Source: Bordetella parapertussis
GTDB lineage: Bacteria > Pseudomonadota > Gammaproteobacteria > Burkholderiales > Burkholderiaceae_B
Direction of reading: 5' to 3'
NCBI GenBank assembly: GCA_945903445.1
Contig: CAMDNZ010000009.1
Span: 18,322-82,321 of the forward strand
Length of the DNA: 64,000 nt
The translations under genes were made by a program, and so were the position numbers. Positions 35,435 to 44,276 of the stretch are shown here, in pieces (the first letter of the stretch is position 1; every line of letters begins with the position of its first letter). The notes beneath the pieces were generated by a model. That model ran no database searches, was not told the origin of the DNA, and saw only the letters and a list, made by a program, of their open reading frames with translations.

Positions 35435-36928
35435 TCATCCTTTTAGAGTTTGTTCCAACACATGCAGGGTATGGTTAAGTTCGGCCTGTTTGCCGCGAGC
35501 GGCCGCAATCTTACGCACCGCATGCAGCACGGTGGTGTGATCGCGGCCGCCAAATAGGTCGCCAATTTCCGGCAGGCTTTTTTGAGTCAGCTCTTTTGCG
35601 AGGTACATCGCCACTTGACGGGGCATCGCGATATTCGCGGGCCGCCGCTTGGAATACATGTCGGCTACTTTGATCTTATAAAAATCGGCCACGCTCTTCT
35701 GGATGTTTTCGACCGTGATCTGACCATTGGACACCGACAGCAGATCTTTCAATGCGTCCTTGCACACTTCGACCGACAACACGTCGCGGCCGTGAAAGCG
35801 GGCATAGGCCAATACTTTACGTAACGCGCCTTCCAACTCGCGCACATTGCTGCGCAGATGCTTGGCGATGAAAAACGCCACTTCTTCAGGCATCGGCAGC
35901 CCTTCGGACTCGGCCTTGCGCAACAGAATCGCCACGCGCATCTCCAGTTCGGGCGGCTCGATCGCCACCGTCAAACCCGAGTCGAAGCGCGAAATCAGAC
36001 GGCTATCGATACCGGCCAATTCCTTAGGATAGGTATCGCTGGTGATGATGATCTGCTTGCGCTGGGCCACCATCGCCTCGAACGCATAGAAGAACTCCTC
36101 CTGCGTGCGGTTCTTGCCGGAGAAGAACTGGATGTCGTCGATCAGCAGCAGATCGAGCGAATGGTAATAACGCTTGAAATCGTCGAATGCCTTGCGCTGG
36201 TAAGCCTTGACTACGTCCGACACGTATTGATCGGCGTGGACGTAGCGCACGCGAACGCCCGTGCCGGCAGCCACCATGGCATTGCCGATGGAGTGGATCA
36301 GGTGTGTTTTGCCCAAGCCCACCCCGCCGTACAAGAACAGCGGGTTGTACGAAACGCCCGGATTCTCGGCCACTTGCAAGGCAGCGGCGCGCGCCAGCTG
36401 GTTGGCCTTACCGGTCACAAAGTTGTCGAACGTCAGGTCGGTATTCAGGCGCGAGCGTTCGTAGACGATATTGGCCGCTTCGGCTTGTGCCGAGGCGGCG
36501 CCCACGAAGACGGGATTCTCGACGGCCGTCTGAGGCGCGCCGTAACCCGCTCCTTGAGCGGGGGCGGGCGTTGCCTGACCCGGTGTTGCGCCAGTGCCAT
36601 TGGTGTGGTACGCCGCCGACGGTGCCCCCATTGGCGCAGGCGTACCTGGACGCGAGCTGGTGGGGATGCGCGGGCCCGCGCCCTGACTGGGCAACTCGAA
36701 CTGCACCTGTACCGGCTTCTGGAACCATTCGGCCGCCAGCGCTTCGATCTGCGACGAAAAATTCTTGCGCACCCAATCCAACTTGAATCGATTGGGCGCG
36801 GCGACGCGCAGGACCGCCTCGTCCTCGTCGTAAGCGACGGGGACCAGCGGCCTGATCCAGGCACTGATTTGTTGGGGAGGGAGTTCCTGCTCAAGGCGAC
36901 TGACGCAGGTCTGCCAGAATTCTTTCAT
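35435..36928 (-). CDS. dnaA: Chromosomal replication initiator DnaA
   Basis: 497 residues. Domain I (1-80, MKEFWQTCVSRLEQELPPQQ) is followed by a long Gly/Pro/Ala linker (domain II, about 100-165). The AAA+ domain has Walker A GGVGLGKTHL, Walker B LLLIDDIQFF and sensor-1 IITSDTYPKEL. Domain IV carries the DnaA-box signature GGRDHTTVLHAVRKI. One perfect DnaA box lies 46 bases upstream, suggesting autoregulation. It is the first gene of dnaA-dnaN-gyrB and diverges from rpmH. Confidence 0.98.
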   Translation of the reverse strand: MKEFWQTCVSRLEQELPPQQISAWIRPLVPVAYDEDEAVLRVAAPNRFKLDWVRKNFSSQIEALAAEWFQKPVQVQFELPSQGAGPRIPTSSRPGTPAPMGAPSAAYHTNGTGATPGQATPAPAQGAGYGAPQTAVENPVFVGAASAQAEAANIVYERSRLNTDLTFDNFVTGKANQLARAAALQVAENPGVSYNPLFLYGGVGLGKTHLIHSIGNAMVAAGTGVRVRYVHADQYVSDVVKAYQRKAFDDFKRYYHSLDLLLIDDIQFFSGKNRTQEEFFYAFEAMVAQRKQIIITSDTYPKELAGIDSRLISRFDSGLTVAIEPPELEMRVAILLRKAESEGLPMPEEVAFFIAKHLRSNVRELEGALRKVLAYARFHGRDVLSVEVCKDALKDLLSVSNGQITVENIQKSVADFYKIKVADMYSKRRPANIAMPRQVAMYLAKELTQKSLPEIGDLFGGRDHTTVLHAVRKIAAARGKQAELNHTLHVLEQTLKG

Positions 36929-36973
36929 GTCGCTCGCTATTCAAACCTCGATTCTACCCTGTCGGGGCCTAGG

Positions 36974-36982
36974 TTATCCACA
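36974..36982 (+). promoter_or_regulatory. DnaA box upstream of dnaA
   Basis: TTATCCACA, a perfect consensus box within GGTTATCCACAGCC, 46 bases from the dnaA start codon. It is the only perfect box in the 237-base dnaA-rpmH gap, which favours a regulatory role over this gap being the origin. Confidence 0.85.
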
Positions 36983-37022
36983 GCCTCTGACACAAATACG
37001 CGCGAAGGTACTGGCTAACTGA

Positions 37023-37051
37023 TTGACAAGCAACGATAAACTTGATGAAAT
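37023..37051 (+). promoter_or_regulatory. Probable promoter for rpmH-rnpA
   Basis: TTGACA (37023-37028), perfect -35, then a 17-nt spacer and TGAAAT (37046-37051), four of six matches to the -10. It would give a leader of about 105 nt before rpmH. Confidence 0.45.
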
Positions 37052-37165
37052 GTTGGGCTTTTAGCCGAATTCCGTCTGTCGGAAGGATGGCATCGTGGGT
37101 CGCCAACTCATTATGAGACCGGTGTTCTCCCCCCTTTCTTCCGACTTGTTCTTTGTGGGTCTGTC

Positions 37166-37300
37166 ATGAAACGTACTTTCCAACCTTCCGTTACCCGTCG
37201 CAAGCGCACTCATGGTTTCCGTGCTCGCATGAAGACCCGTTCGGGCCGTGCCGTCCTTAGCGCACGCCGCGCCAAGGGTCGCAAGCGCCTGGCCGTCTAA
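37166..37300 (+). CDS. rpmH: 50S ribosomal protein L34
   Basis: 44 residues, very basic: MKRTFQPSVTRRKRTHGFRA at the start and GRKRLAV at the end, the exact length of the family. It binds 23S rRNA. It heads the conserved rpmH-rnpA-yidD-yidC run, divergent from dnaA. Confidence 0.98.
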   Translation: MKRTFQPSVTRRKRTHGFRARMKTRSGRAVLSARRAKGRKRLAV

Positions 37301-37316
37301 ACGACGCGATCCGGTG

Positions 37317-37694
37317 ATGACCGACGCGAGCTTCCCCCCGGAGGCCCGCTTGCACCGCCCCTCCGAGTTTGCCGCCGCCCTCAAGGGCAAGCGTCTGGCC
37401 CGAGGGGCGTTGTTTATTGTGTCTGCCGCCTCCATGGCTCCTGTGGTCGAAGGCGCGACGCCCGGTGCCCGCTTGGGCCTGATCATCGCCAAACGATTTG
37501 CCGCGCGTTCGGTTACGCGCAATGCGATTAAGCGGGTGGTGCGCGAAGCCTTCCGGCATACGCGTAATACCCTGCCACCGGCCGATTACGTGGTGCGCCT
37601 GAACGCCAAGGTGCCTGCGCTGTCGTTGACCGCTCTGAAGCAAGGCGTGCGTAACGAAGTTGACGCACACTTCGCCCGGGTCGCTCGGCGATGA
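37317..37694 (+). CDS. rnpA: Ribonuclease P protein component
   Basis: 125 residues. It is the protein partner of RNase P RNA and matures tRNA 5' ends. The RNR signature is present (SVTRNAIKRVVREAFR), with LGLIIAKRFAARS before it. The ATG at 37317 follows a GTG at 37314 by one codon; either may be used. It begins 16 nt after rpmH and its last four bases overlap the yidD start. Confidence 0.95.
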   Translation: MTDASFPPEARLHRPSEFAAALKGKRLARGALFIVSAASMAPVVEGATPGARLGLIIAKRFAARSVTRNAIKRVVREAFRHTRNTLPPADYVVRLNAKVPALSLTALKQGVRNEVDAHFARVARR

Positions 37695-37960
37695 AAGCCT
37701 TGCTTCTGCTGCTGATCCGAGGATACCGGCTGATACTTAGCCCCTGGATCGGCAGGCAGTGTCGCTTTACCCCCAGTTGTTCGGCCTACGCCATGGAAGC
37801 CATCGAGCGCTACGGTGCCGGACGCGGGGGCTGGCTGGCAGCACGCCGGATTGGGCGCTGCCACCCGTTTTCTCCGGGGGGATACGATCCCGTCCCGGAT
37901 CGTGATGAAACTTCTGGTCGTGCTTGCTGCTCTCAGCATCCTCGTAAGCCCGGCGATTGA
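37691..37960 (+). CDS. yidD: Membrane protein insertion efficiency factor YidD
   Basis: 89 residues. The conserved core is SPWIGRQCRFTPSCSAYAME and GGWLAARRIGRCHPFSPGG, with the paired Cys of the family. An amphipathic N-terminal helix (MKALLLLLIRGYRLIL) holds it at the inner membrane, where it assists YidC. ATGA overlap with rnpA; 48 bases before yidC. Confidence 0.95.
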   Translation: MKALLLLLIRGYRLILSPWIGRQCRFTPSCSAYAMEAIERYGAGRGGWLAARRIGRCHPFSPGGYDPVPDRDETSGRACCSQHPRKPGD

Positions 37961-38008
37961 CGCTAAACTGGCGGGCTGTTTTGGTCCGCCCCTTACCTCG
38001 TAGGCATT

Positions 38009-39712
38009 ATGGATATACGCCGCTCCGTCCTCTGGATGATCTTCTCTTTCTCGTTGTTGCTTCTGTGGAACAACTGGCAAGTCCATAACGGCAAGCCTTC
38101 GTTGTTCGGCGGCACGCCCGCCGCGCAACAACAGGCCGCCAACCCGGATGCCGCGGCCGCCAAGGCGGGTTCGGGCGCCATCACGCCGTCGGTGCCCGCC
38201 GGCACCCCGGCCGCACAGGCGGGTCCGTCCAGTACCGTGCCCGGTTCGGATGCACCCATCGCCGCAGTGGCCGAGCAAATCGTGATCGAAAGCGACGTGT
38301 TGCGTCTGACTTTCGACACGACCGGCGCTCAGATCATTCGCGCCGAATTGCCGATGTACCCGGTCTCGGGCGACGTCGACCATCCGTTTGTGCTGTTGGA
38401 TAAGTCCAACGCCCTGACCTACGTCGTGCAGTCCGGCGTGGTCGGTGCGCCAGCAGGTCAAAGTTTCCCCACGCATCAAACGCCCTTCAAAATGACCTCG
38501 ACCGAGCGCACGTTGAGCGGCGAGCAACTGGTGGTGACCTTCGAAGCGCAATCGGGCGATCTGCGTTTGATCAAGACCTACACCTTGCGTCGCGGCCAGT
38601 ACGCCATCGACGTTCGCCACGACGTGCAGAACCTGGGCAGCCAGGCCGTCACGCCGTCGCTGTACTTGCAGTTGGAGCGCGACGGTAACGATCCGGCCGA
38701 TACCTCCAGCTTCTATCACACCTTCACCGGTGTGGCGGTGTACTCGGATGCCGAGAAGTTCCAGAAGGTCACCTTCTCGGATATCCAAAAGAAGAGCAAC
38801 AGCTACGTCCGCCAGACCGACAACGGATGGATCGGCATCGTTCAGCACTACTTCGCCACCGCGTGGGTGCCGCCGCAGGGCAAGGCCCGTACCAACGAAC
38901 TGCTGCAAGTCCAGAACAACCTGTACGCCGCTCGCACCATCGAAACCATGGGCAGCGTCGCGCCCAACGGCACTGCCTCGGTCGATTCGAAACTGTGGAT
39001 CGGCCCTCAGGACCAGACCGCCATGTCGCAAGTGGCACCTGGCCTGGAACTGGTGGTGGACTACGGTTTCCTGACCGTGATCGCCAAGCCGCTGTTCTCG
39101 CTCATGACCTGGCTGCACTCCTTGCTGGGTAACTGGGGCTGGACCATCGTTGCCCTGACGGTCATCATCAAGGCGGTGTTCTATCCCTTGGCCGCGACCA
39201 GCTATCGCTCGATGGCCCGCATGAAAAACGTGGCGCCTCGCCTGCAAGCCTTGAAAGAGAAGTTCGGCGACGATCGTCAGAAGCTCAACACGGCCATGAT
39301 GGAGATGTACCGCACAGAGAAGATCAATCCGCTGGGTGGCTGCTTGCCGATGCTGGTGCAGATTCCGGTGTTCATTTCGTTGTACTGGGTGCTGTTGGCC
39401 AGCGTCGAAATGCGTGGCGCGCCCTGGATTCTGTGGGTTCAGGATCTGTCGGTACGCGATCCGTTCTTCATTCTGCCGGCCATCATGATGGCCACCATGT
39501 TCCTGCAGATCAAGCTGAACCCCACGCCGCCCGATCCCATGCAGGCCAAGATCATGATGATCATGCCTTTGGTGTTCGGCGGAATGATGTTCTTCTTCCC
39601 GGCAGGTCTGGTGCTGTACTGGTGCGTGAACAACACGCTGTCCATCGCACAGCAGTGGTACATCACCAAACAAATGGAAAAGACGACGGCGGCGGCTGCT
39701 GCCAAGCGCTGA
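38009..39712 (+). CDS. yidC: Membrane protein insertase YidC
   Basis: 567 residues. TM1 is at about 7-22 (VLWMIFSFSLLLLWNNW); a Gly/Pro/Ala linker and a periplasmic beta-sandwich P1 domain (about 95-330) follow, then the conserved five-TM insertase core with LGNWGWTIVALTVIIKAVFY and MARMKNVAPRLQALKEKFGD. The hydrophilic-groove Arg lies in the core. It inserts and folds inner-membrane proteins with or without Sec. A strong terminator ends the rpmH-yidC unit. Confidence 0.97.
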   Translation: MDIRRSVLWMIFSFSLLLLWNNWQVHNGKPSLFGGTPAAQQQAANPDAAAAKAGSGAITPSVPAGTPAAQAGPSSTVPGSDAPIAAVAEQIVIESDVLRLTFDTTGAQIIRAELPMYPVSGDVDHPFVLLDKSNALTYVVQSGVVGAPAGQSFPTHQTPFKMTSTERTLSGEQLVVTFEAQSGDLRLIKTYTLRRGQYAIDVRHDVQNLGSQAVTPSLYLQLERDGNDPADTSSFYHTFTGVAVYSDAEKFQKVTFSDIQKKSNSYVRQTDNGWIGIVQHYFATAWVPPQGKARTNELLQVQNNLYAARTIETMGSVAPNGTASVDSKLWIGPQDQTAMSQVAPGLELVVDYGFLTVIAKPLFSLMTWLHSLLGNWGWTIVALTVIIKAVFYPLAATSYRSMARMKNVAPRLQALKEKFGDDRQKLNTAMMEMYRTEKINPLGGCLPMLVQIPVFISLYWVLLASVEMRGAPWILWVQDLSVRDPFFILPAIMMATMFLQIKLNPTPPDPMQAKIMMIMPLVFGGMMFFFPAGLVLYWCVNNTLSIAQQWYITKQMEKTTAAAAAKR

Positions 39713-39729
39713 TCGATCGTATTTCTCTT

Positions 39730-39766
39730 AAAACCCGCCGCGTCGTAAAGACCGGCGGGTTTTTTA
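39730..39766 (+). terminator. Rho-independent terminator after yidC
   Basis: AAAACCCGCCG (39730-39740) pairs with CGGCGGGTTTT (39753-39763), followed by TTT: an 11-bp stem and T-run. It ends the operon where many relatives continue directly into mnmE. Confidence 0.9.
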
Positions 39767-39988
39767 TTGCAAGTTGAAATCGACGCACAAGCGCCGCACG
39801 AATCGCGCCAAGCCGCGCCAATGCTAGCGCTTCGGGTATATCGAACGAACTCGATTCGATCGCACGCTTCTCGTTCTCCTGCTCCGATACCTATTCTGGT
39901 TGCCCAAGCCGGCACACCGGATCACGCGCAATCCGTGGTGCTTCGTACGGCAACCCGCGCAGCTAGGTTTCGCCATTCGGAGACAGAC

Positions 39989-41419
39989 ATGCACACCCTC
40001 ATCCTCAAGAACTTCATCGACGGTCGCTATGTCGATGCGATCGGCCAGGACACCTTCGATCTGATCAGCCCGGTGACGGGCCTCCCTTACGCACGCTCGC
40101 CCAACTCGGGACAAGAGGACGTGGACGCCGCCTATACTGCAGCACTTGCGGCTTTCCAGATTTGGGGCCGCAGCACGCCATCGGCCAGACAAAAAGCGCT
40201 GCTGGCGTTGGCCGATGCCATCGAACGCAATGGTGCGCGTCTCGTCGACGCACAAAGCCGCAACACTGGACAGATCAAGTATCTGATCGCCCAGGAAGAA
40301 GTCGCCACCTCGGTCGACCAGATCCGCTACTTCGCTGGCGTGGCGCGCTGCCTGGAAGGGCGGGCGACAGCCGAGTACATGACCGGGCTGACTTCCAGCA
40401 TTCGCCGCGAACCGCTAGGCGTCGTCGGTCAAGTCACACCATGGAACTATCCATTGATGATGGCCGTATGGAAAATCGCGCCGGCACTGGCAGCGGGCGA
40501 CACCGTCGTGCTCAAACCGAGCGACACCACACCGGAGAGCACCCTGCTGCTGGCCGAACTCGCTGCGCCCTACTTTCCGCCAGGCACGTTCAACGTGGTG
40601 CTGGGCCGCGCGGATACCGGCGCGCTGGTGGTGTCGCACAAAACACCCGCCCTGGTGTCGATCACGGGTTCTGTGCGGGCCGGGTTGGAGGTGGCCGCAT
40701 CGGCTGCTGCCAACCTCACTCGCGCTCATCTGGAACTGGGCGGAAAAGCACCTGTTGTCGTGTTCGACGATGCCGACCTGGATACGGCTGTGTCGCACAT
40801 CGCCATGACGGGCTATTTCAACGCCGGACAGGATTGCACGGCAGCGGCGCGGGTGTTGGTGGCAAGGTCGATCTACGACGCGTTTGTCCTGCGGCTGGTG
40901 GATGCGGCACGAGCGACTCGGTATGGCGACCCAGATAGTCAGGATGCCTTGTACGGCCCACTCAACAACGCGGGCCAATTGGCGCGCGTTCAGGGCTACA
41001 TCGATCGATTGCCTGCACATGCCACCATCGAGATCGGCGGACGCCACGTTGACCAACCCGGCTACTACTTCGAACCGACGGTCATCACGGGTTTGAAGCA
41101 GCACGACGAAGCCATTCAGAACGAAATCTTCGGCCCCGTGATCACTGTTCAAGCTTTCGATAGCGAGCAAGAAGCCGTCGCGCTCGCCAACGGCGTCGAG
41201 TATGGCTTGGCCGCGAGTGTCTGGACGCGGGACCACGCACGTGCGACGCGCCTGTCGCGCGAATTGGATTTCGGCACGGTGTGGATCAACACGCACATTC
41301 CCTTGACCGGCGAGATGCCACACGGTGGGTTCAAGCATTCGGGCTACGGCAAGGATCTCTCGGCCTACAGCTTCGAGGAGTACACCCGCGTGAAACACGT
41401 CATGAGTGCCAACACCTAA
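39989..41419 (+). CDS. NAD-dependent aldehyde dehydrogenase (PatD-like)
   Basis: 476 residues. Catalytic residues are Asn153 (TPWNYP), Glu249 (HLELGGKAP) and Cys283 (FNAGQDCTAA). The overall pattern is that of gamma-aminobutyraldehyde dehydrogenases of putrescine degradation, though related betaine-aldehyde enzymes are similar. It is first in an apparent operon with a double SnoaL protein, a DUF805 protein and a Tat-exported amine oxidase-like flavoprotein, supporting a role in amine or polyamine catabolism. The ATG at 39989 is the family start. Confidence 0.9.
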   Translation: MHTLILKNFIDGRYVDAIGQDTFDLISPVTGLPYARSPNSGQEDVDAAYTAALAAFQIWGRSTPSARQKALLALADAIERNGARLVDAQSRNTGQIKYLIAQEEVATSVDQIRYFAGVARCLEGRATAEYMTGLTSSIRREPLGVVGQVTPWNYPLMMAVWKIAPALAAGDTVVLKPSDTTPESTLLLAELAAPYFPPGTFNVVLGRADTGALVVSHKTPALVSITGSVRAGLEVAASAAANLTRAHLELGGKAPVVVFDDADLDTAVSHIAMTGYFNAGQDCTAAARVLVARSIYDAFVLRLVDAARATRYGDPDSQDALYGPLNNAGQLARVQGYIDRLPAHATIEIGGRHVDQPGYYFEPTVITGLKQHDEAIQNEIFGPVITVQAFDSEQEAVALANGVEYGLAASVWTRDHARATRLSRELDFGTVWINTHIPLTGEMPHGGFKHSGYGKDLSAYSFEEYTRVKHVMSANT

Positions 41420-41437
41420 CCGTCAAGGAGCATGTTC

Positions 41438-42232
41438 ATGTCTACATCTATCGAATCATCTCGCTTTATCGAATCGTCGCGCGACCGAGTCGTTCGAGTC
41501 CACGACACGCTGTACACCCTGCACGACACCGATACGATCGAGTCGGATTTTTCGCCCGACTACATCGATCACTCACCGCTGATCGCCGACGGCCTGCATG
41601 GCGTGAAAACATTGGTGGGGCAACACCCTTTACTGTGTCACGAAATCCATCGGGTGTTGGTCGATGGCGATCTGGTGGCGCTGCACGGGCGTTACTGCGG
41701 CCTGGGCGATCGCAATCTGGTCGGATTCGACATCTACAGGGTCGAGCACAGCAAGATCGTCGAGCACTGGGCAGGGTTGGTCCCGGAAGCCCACGCCAAC
41801 GCCAGTGGTCGAACCCAATTGGACGGCCCCTGCGATCCAGGTTCCGATGACGACACCGAATGGAATCGTGATCGGATTGTCGAGTTCTTCACTCGGACAT
41901 TGATCAACAACGACTACGAGGGTTTCCGGCGCTACACCGATGGCCACGCCTTCATTCAGCACAGTCCCGACATCGCCGACGGCGTAGACACCGTCATCGC
42001 TTTTCTAGAACAACTCGAGACACAGGGGCTAAAGCTGGAGTATTCGCGCCTTCATCGCACGGTGGCCGATGGCCAGTTCGTCTTGACCCACTCCGAAGGC
42101 AGCATCGGCGATGTTCGCCACGCCTACTTCGAACTGTGGCGAATGCAGGAAGGCAATCTGGTGGAGATGTGGGACGTCATCGCGCCGGTGCCTACGGATG
42201 AGGAAGCCGTGCATCAAAACGGCATTTTCTAA
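41438..42232 (+). CDS. Tandem SnoaL-like protein
   Basis: 264 residues with two SnoaL-like (NTF2-fold) halves: about 15-120, with the motif FSPDYIDHSPLIADGLHGVK, and about 140-255, with HAFIQHSPDIADGVDTVIAF. The duplicated Y/I-x-H-S-P-x-I-A-D-G shows internal duplication. AAGGAG lies 7 nt before the second ATG (41438) and only 1 nt before the first (41432), so 41438 is chosen. SnoaL folds bind small hydrophobic ligands; the function here is unknown. Cotranscribed with the aldehyde dehydrogenase, 18 nt before. Confidence 0.8.
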   Translation: MSTSIESSRFIESSRDRVVRVHDTLYTLHDTDTIESDFSPDYIDHSPLIADGLHGVKTLVGQHPLLCHEIHRVLVDGDLVALHGRYCGLGDRNLVGFDIYRVEHSKIVEHWAGLVPEAHANASGRTQLDGPCDPGSDDDTEWNRDRIVEFFTRTLINNDYEGFRRYTDGHAFIQHSPDIADGVDTVIAFLEQLETQGLKLEYSRLHRTVADGQFVLTHSEGSIGDVRHAYFELWRMQEGNLVEMWDVIAPVPTDEEAVHQNGIF

Positions 42233-42261
42233 CGCGTCAACGGTATTGCGAGGAGACAACA

Positions 42262-42603
42262 ATGCATTACTACCTAAAAGCAATAAGCAAGTACGCCGAC
42301 TTCAAGGGGCGGTCGGGACGAGGCGAATTCGCTTCGTTCATGACAGGCCAGATCGTCGCGATCCTGGTGATTTCGTTCCTGGAACGCATGGCGGGTATCG
42401 CCAATCCCGAAGTGCTGTTCGGTGCGATCACCACTCTGTTCGTGTTTGCGACGTTCGTACCGGCATGCGCGGTCAATGTGCGACGACTGCACGATCTCGG
42501 CCATAGCGGCTGGTGGTTGCCACTCTATCTGGTGCCATTGGTCGGGCTGCTGATGGCCTTATGGCTCGCCCTTCGATCTGCTCCAAAAGGAGAACTGGCA
42601 TGA
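42262..42603 (+). CDS. DUF805 membrane protein
   Basis: 113 residues. It starts MHYYLKAISKYADFKGRSGR with the aromatic and F-x-GR-x-x-R/G-EF pattern of DUF805, has three to four membrane segments, and the conserved VRRLHDLGHSGWW. Molecular function unknown for the family. GAGGAG precedes the ATG. The stop overlaps the next start (ATGA), so it belongs to this operon. Confidence 0.88.
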   Translation: MHYYLKAISKYADFKGRSGRGEFASFMTGQIVAILVISFLERMAGIANPEVLFGAITTLFVFATFVPACAVNVRRLHDLGHSGWWLPLYLVPLVGLLMALWLALRSAPKGELA

Positions 42604-44168
42604 CATCGAACCGAAGAGATTTTTTGACTAAAGCCGTAGCGGTTTCCGGCGCAAGCGCCTTAGCTGCGCTGCTGCCTGCGACACAGGCGCTCGCACAGGC
42701 TACGGGGTCCGGGCCCGTGGCAGGCACAGGGGCAAATGCGATTCCCAAAGCTCGCATCGGCACAGTGGAGAGCCCTCGCATATTGGCGGATGCCGTGCCG
42801 ATACAAAGCCGCTTACGCGTGGATCCCAGCATTTGGAATTGGCATCGCGATACCAAGACCGGTGGCCCTTCGCCCGCTAACTACTATGAAGCCTCGCTTG
42901 GCCCATGGCATTCCTTCGACGCGCTACCCGGCGACCAGGATTGCGATGTCGTGATCGTCGGGGGCGGGCTGCTGGGCGCATCGACCGCATTGCATCTGGC
43001 CGAAGCGGGGGTAGATGTGATTCTAGTGGAACAGGATCACATCGGATCGGGCGCGTCGGGTCGAAACGGTGGTCAGTTGACACCCGGTATTGCGCGCTGG
43101 AAAGCCGACTCGATGATCGAACACTATTCGCCCGAAGAGGCCAAACGACTCTGGCGATTGGCTTCGGTCGAAACCATGGATTTGGTACAAGCGCTGTCCG
43201 ATCGCTACGGCTTCTCATGCGACTACAAACGCGGCCATCTGACGACAGCCGTTCACGCCGGGCATATGGGCGGATTGGTCAGCAGCGCTGATGCACGGCG
43301 GCAGCTGGGCGATACGGCAGTTCGCATCATCGGTGCTGGAGAATTGAAAGAGCGCTATTTACGCTCGGACATCTATCACGGTGCCGCGGTCGACAGCATG
43401 GGAGGACAAGCGCATCCCTTGGCTTTGCTGCGCGGCTTGGTATACGGGTTCGCCAGCCTAGGAGGACGCGTCTACGAAGGTACTTCTGTCGAGGCCATCG
43501 AACAGGAAGCAGGCGGCACAACGGTGGTCACCACACAAGGCACTATTCGAGTACGCAAGGGCGTCGTGCTGGCGGTGCATGGCTCGACCTTCAGATTCTT
43601 GGAGGGTTCGCCGACCACTGTGCCCTTTTATACCTATGTATCGGTGACCGAACCGCTCGACGATGCAGCTGGCTTGATACCGTCTGACTACGCCGTGTAC
43701 GACACCCAGCTACAAGTCGATTACTACCGCGTGGTGCGCAACAATCGGCTGCTATTGGGTGGGCAAGGAACAGGTAACTCCTGGTCGCCTAGGGATGTGA
43801 ACAAGTATCTGTCGAATCGGATCAATACGGTGTTTCCACAGTTAGGCAAACCTGCATTGGAGTACTCCTGGGGCGGTATCAGCGATCTCACGCTAAATGG
43901 CGCAGCCGATGCACGCAAGAGCGACGACACCGTTCCCGTCTACATGGTTCATGGGTGGAGCGGGCACGGTGTCCCACAGGCGGTGCGAATCGGCAAAGCG
44001 ATCAGCGACGATCTGACAGGCCGTAATGACGATTTCGCGATGCTTACCAAAGTCGCCCACGCAGGCATCCCACTGGGACGGCTGCTTTCTCCCGCGGTCA
44101 TCCCTGTGGTGAAAGGTGCGCTCACCGTGCGCAACAGCTTGAGTCCGGCAGACATGATTTCGTTCTGA
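42600..44168 (+). CDS. Tat-exported FAD-dependent oxidoreductase (PuuB/DadA-like)
   Basis: 522 residues. The twin-arginine signal SNRRDFLTKAVAVSGASALA ends at AQA, so it is exported folded with FAD. After a ~75-residue linker comes the Rossmann motif DVVIVGGGLLGASTALHLAE and GASGRNGGQLTPGI, typical of the DAO family that includes gamma-glutamylputrescine oxidase. It probably oxidises an amine in the periplasm, while the aldehyde dehydrogenase of the operon is cytosolic. ATGA overlap with DUF805. Most PuuB homologues are cytoplasmic, so the Tat signal is notable. Confidence 0.85.
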   Translation: MTSNRRDFLTKAVAVSGASALAALLPATQALAQATGSGPVAGTGANAIPKARIGTVESPRILADAVPIQSRLRVDPSIWNWHRDTKTGGPSPANYYEASLGPWHSFDALPGDQDCDVVIVGGGLLGASTALHLAEAGVDVILVEQDHIGSGASGRNGGQLTPGIARWKADSMIEHYSPEEAKRLWRLASVETMDLVQALSDRYGFSCDYKRGHLTTAVHAGHMGGLVSSADARRQLGDTAVRIIGAGELKERYLRSDIYHGAAVDSMGGQAHPLALLRGLVYGFASLGGRVYEGTSVEAIEQEAGGTTVVTTQGTIRVRKGVVLAVHGSTFRFLEGSPTTVPFYTYVSVTEPLDDAAGLIPSDYAVYDTQLQVDYYRVVRNNRLLLGGQGTGNSWSPRDVNKYLSNRINTVFPQLGKPALEYSWGGISDLTLNGAADARKSDDTVPVYMVHGWSGHGVPQAVRIGKAISDDLTGRNDDFAMLTKVAHAGIPLGRLLSPAVIPVVKGALTVRNSLSPADMISF

Positions 44169-44276
44169 TCGCTGCATCATTGCAATTTACTATCAAATTA
44201 ACAGGAACAATTGATTTAACAAATAGGGCCACATTCGATACTCTAAGCGTTCTCGAAGAAACTACCGGATATCGAC

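Noticed and set aside
36929..37165. dnaA-rpmH gap as the replication origin
   Set aside because: Gene directions diverge here as at an origin, but only one DnaA box and no AT-rich unwinding tract are visible in 237 bases; it is better seen as the dnaA regulatory region. GC skew would decide.
37586..39673. 695-codon minus-strand ORF opposite yidC
   Set aside because: An antisense shadow of yidC, yidD and rnpA, all of which are clear conserved genes.
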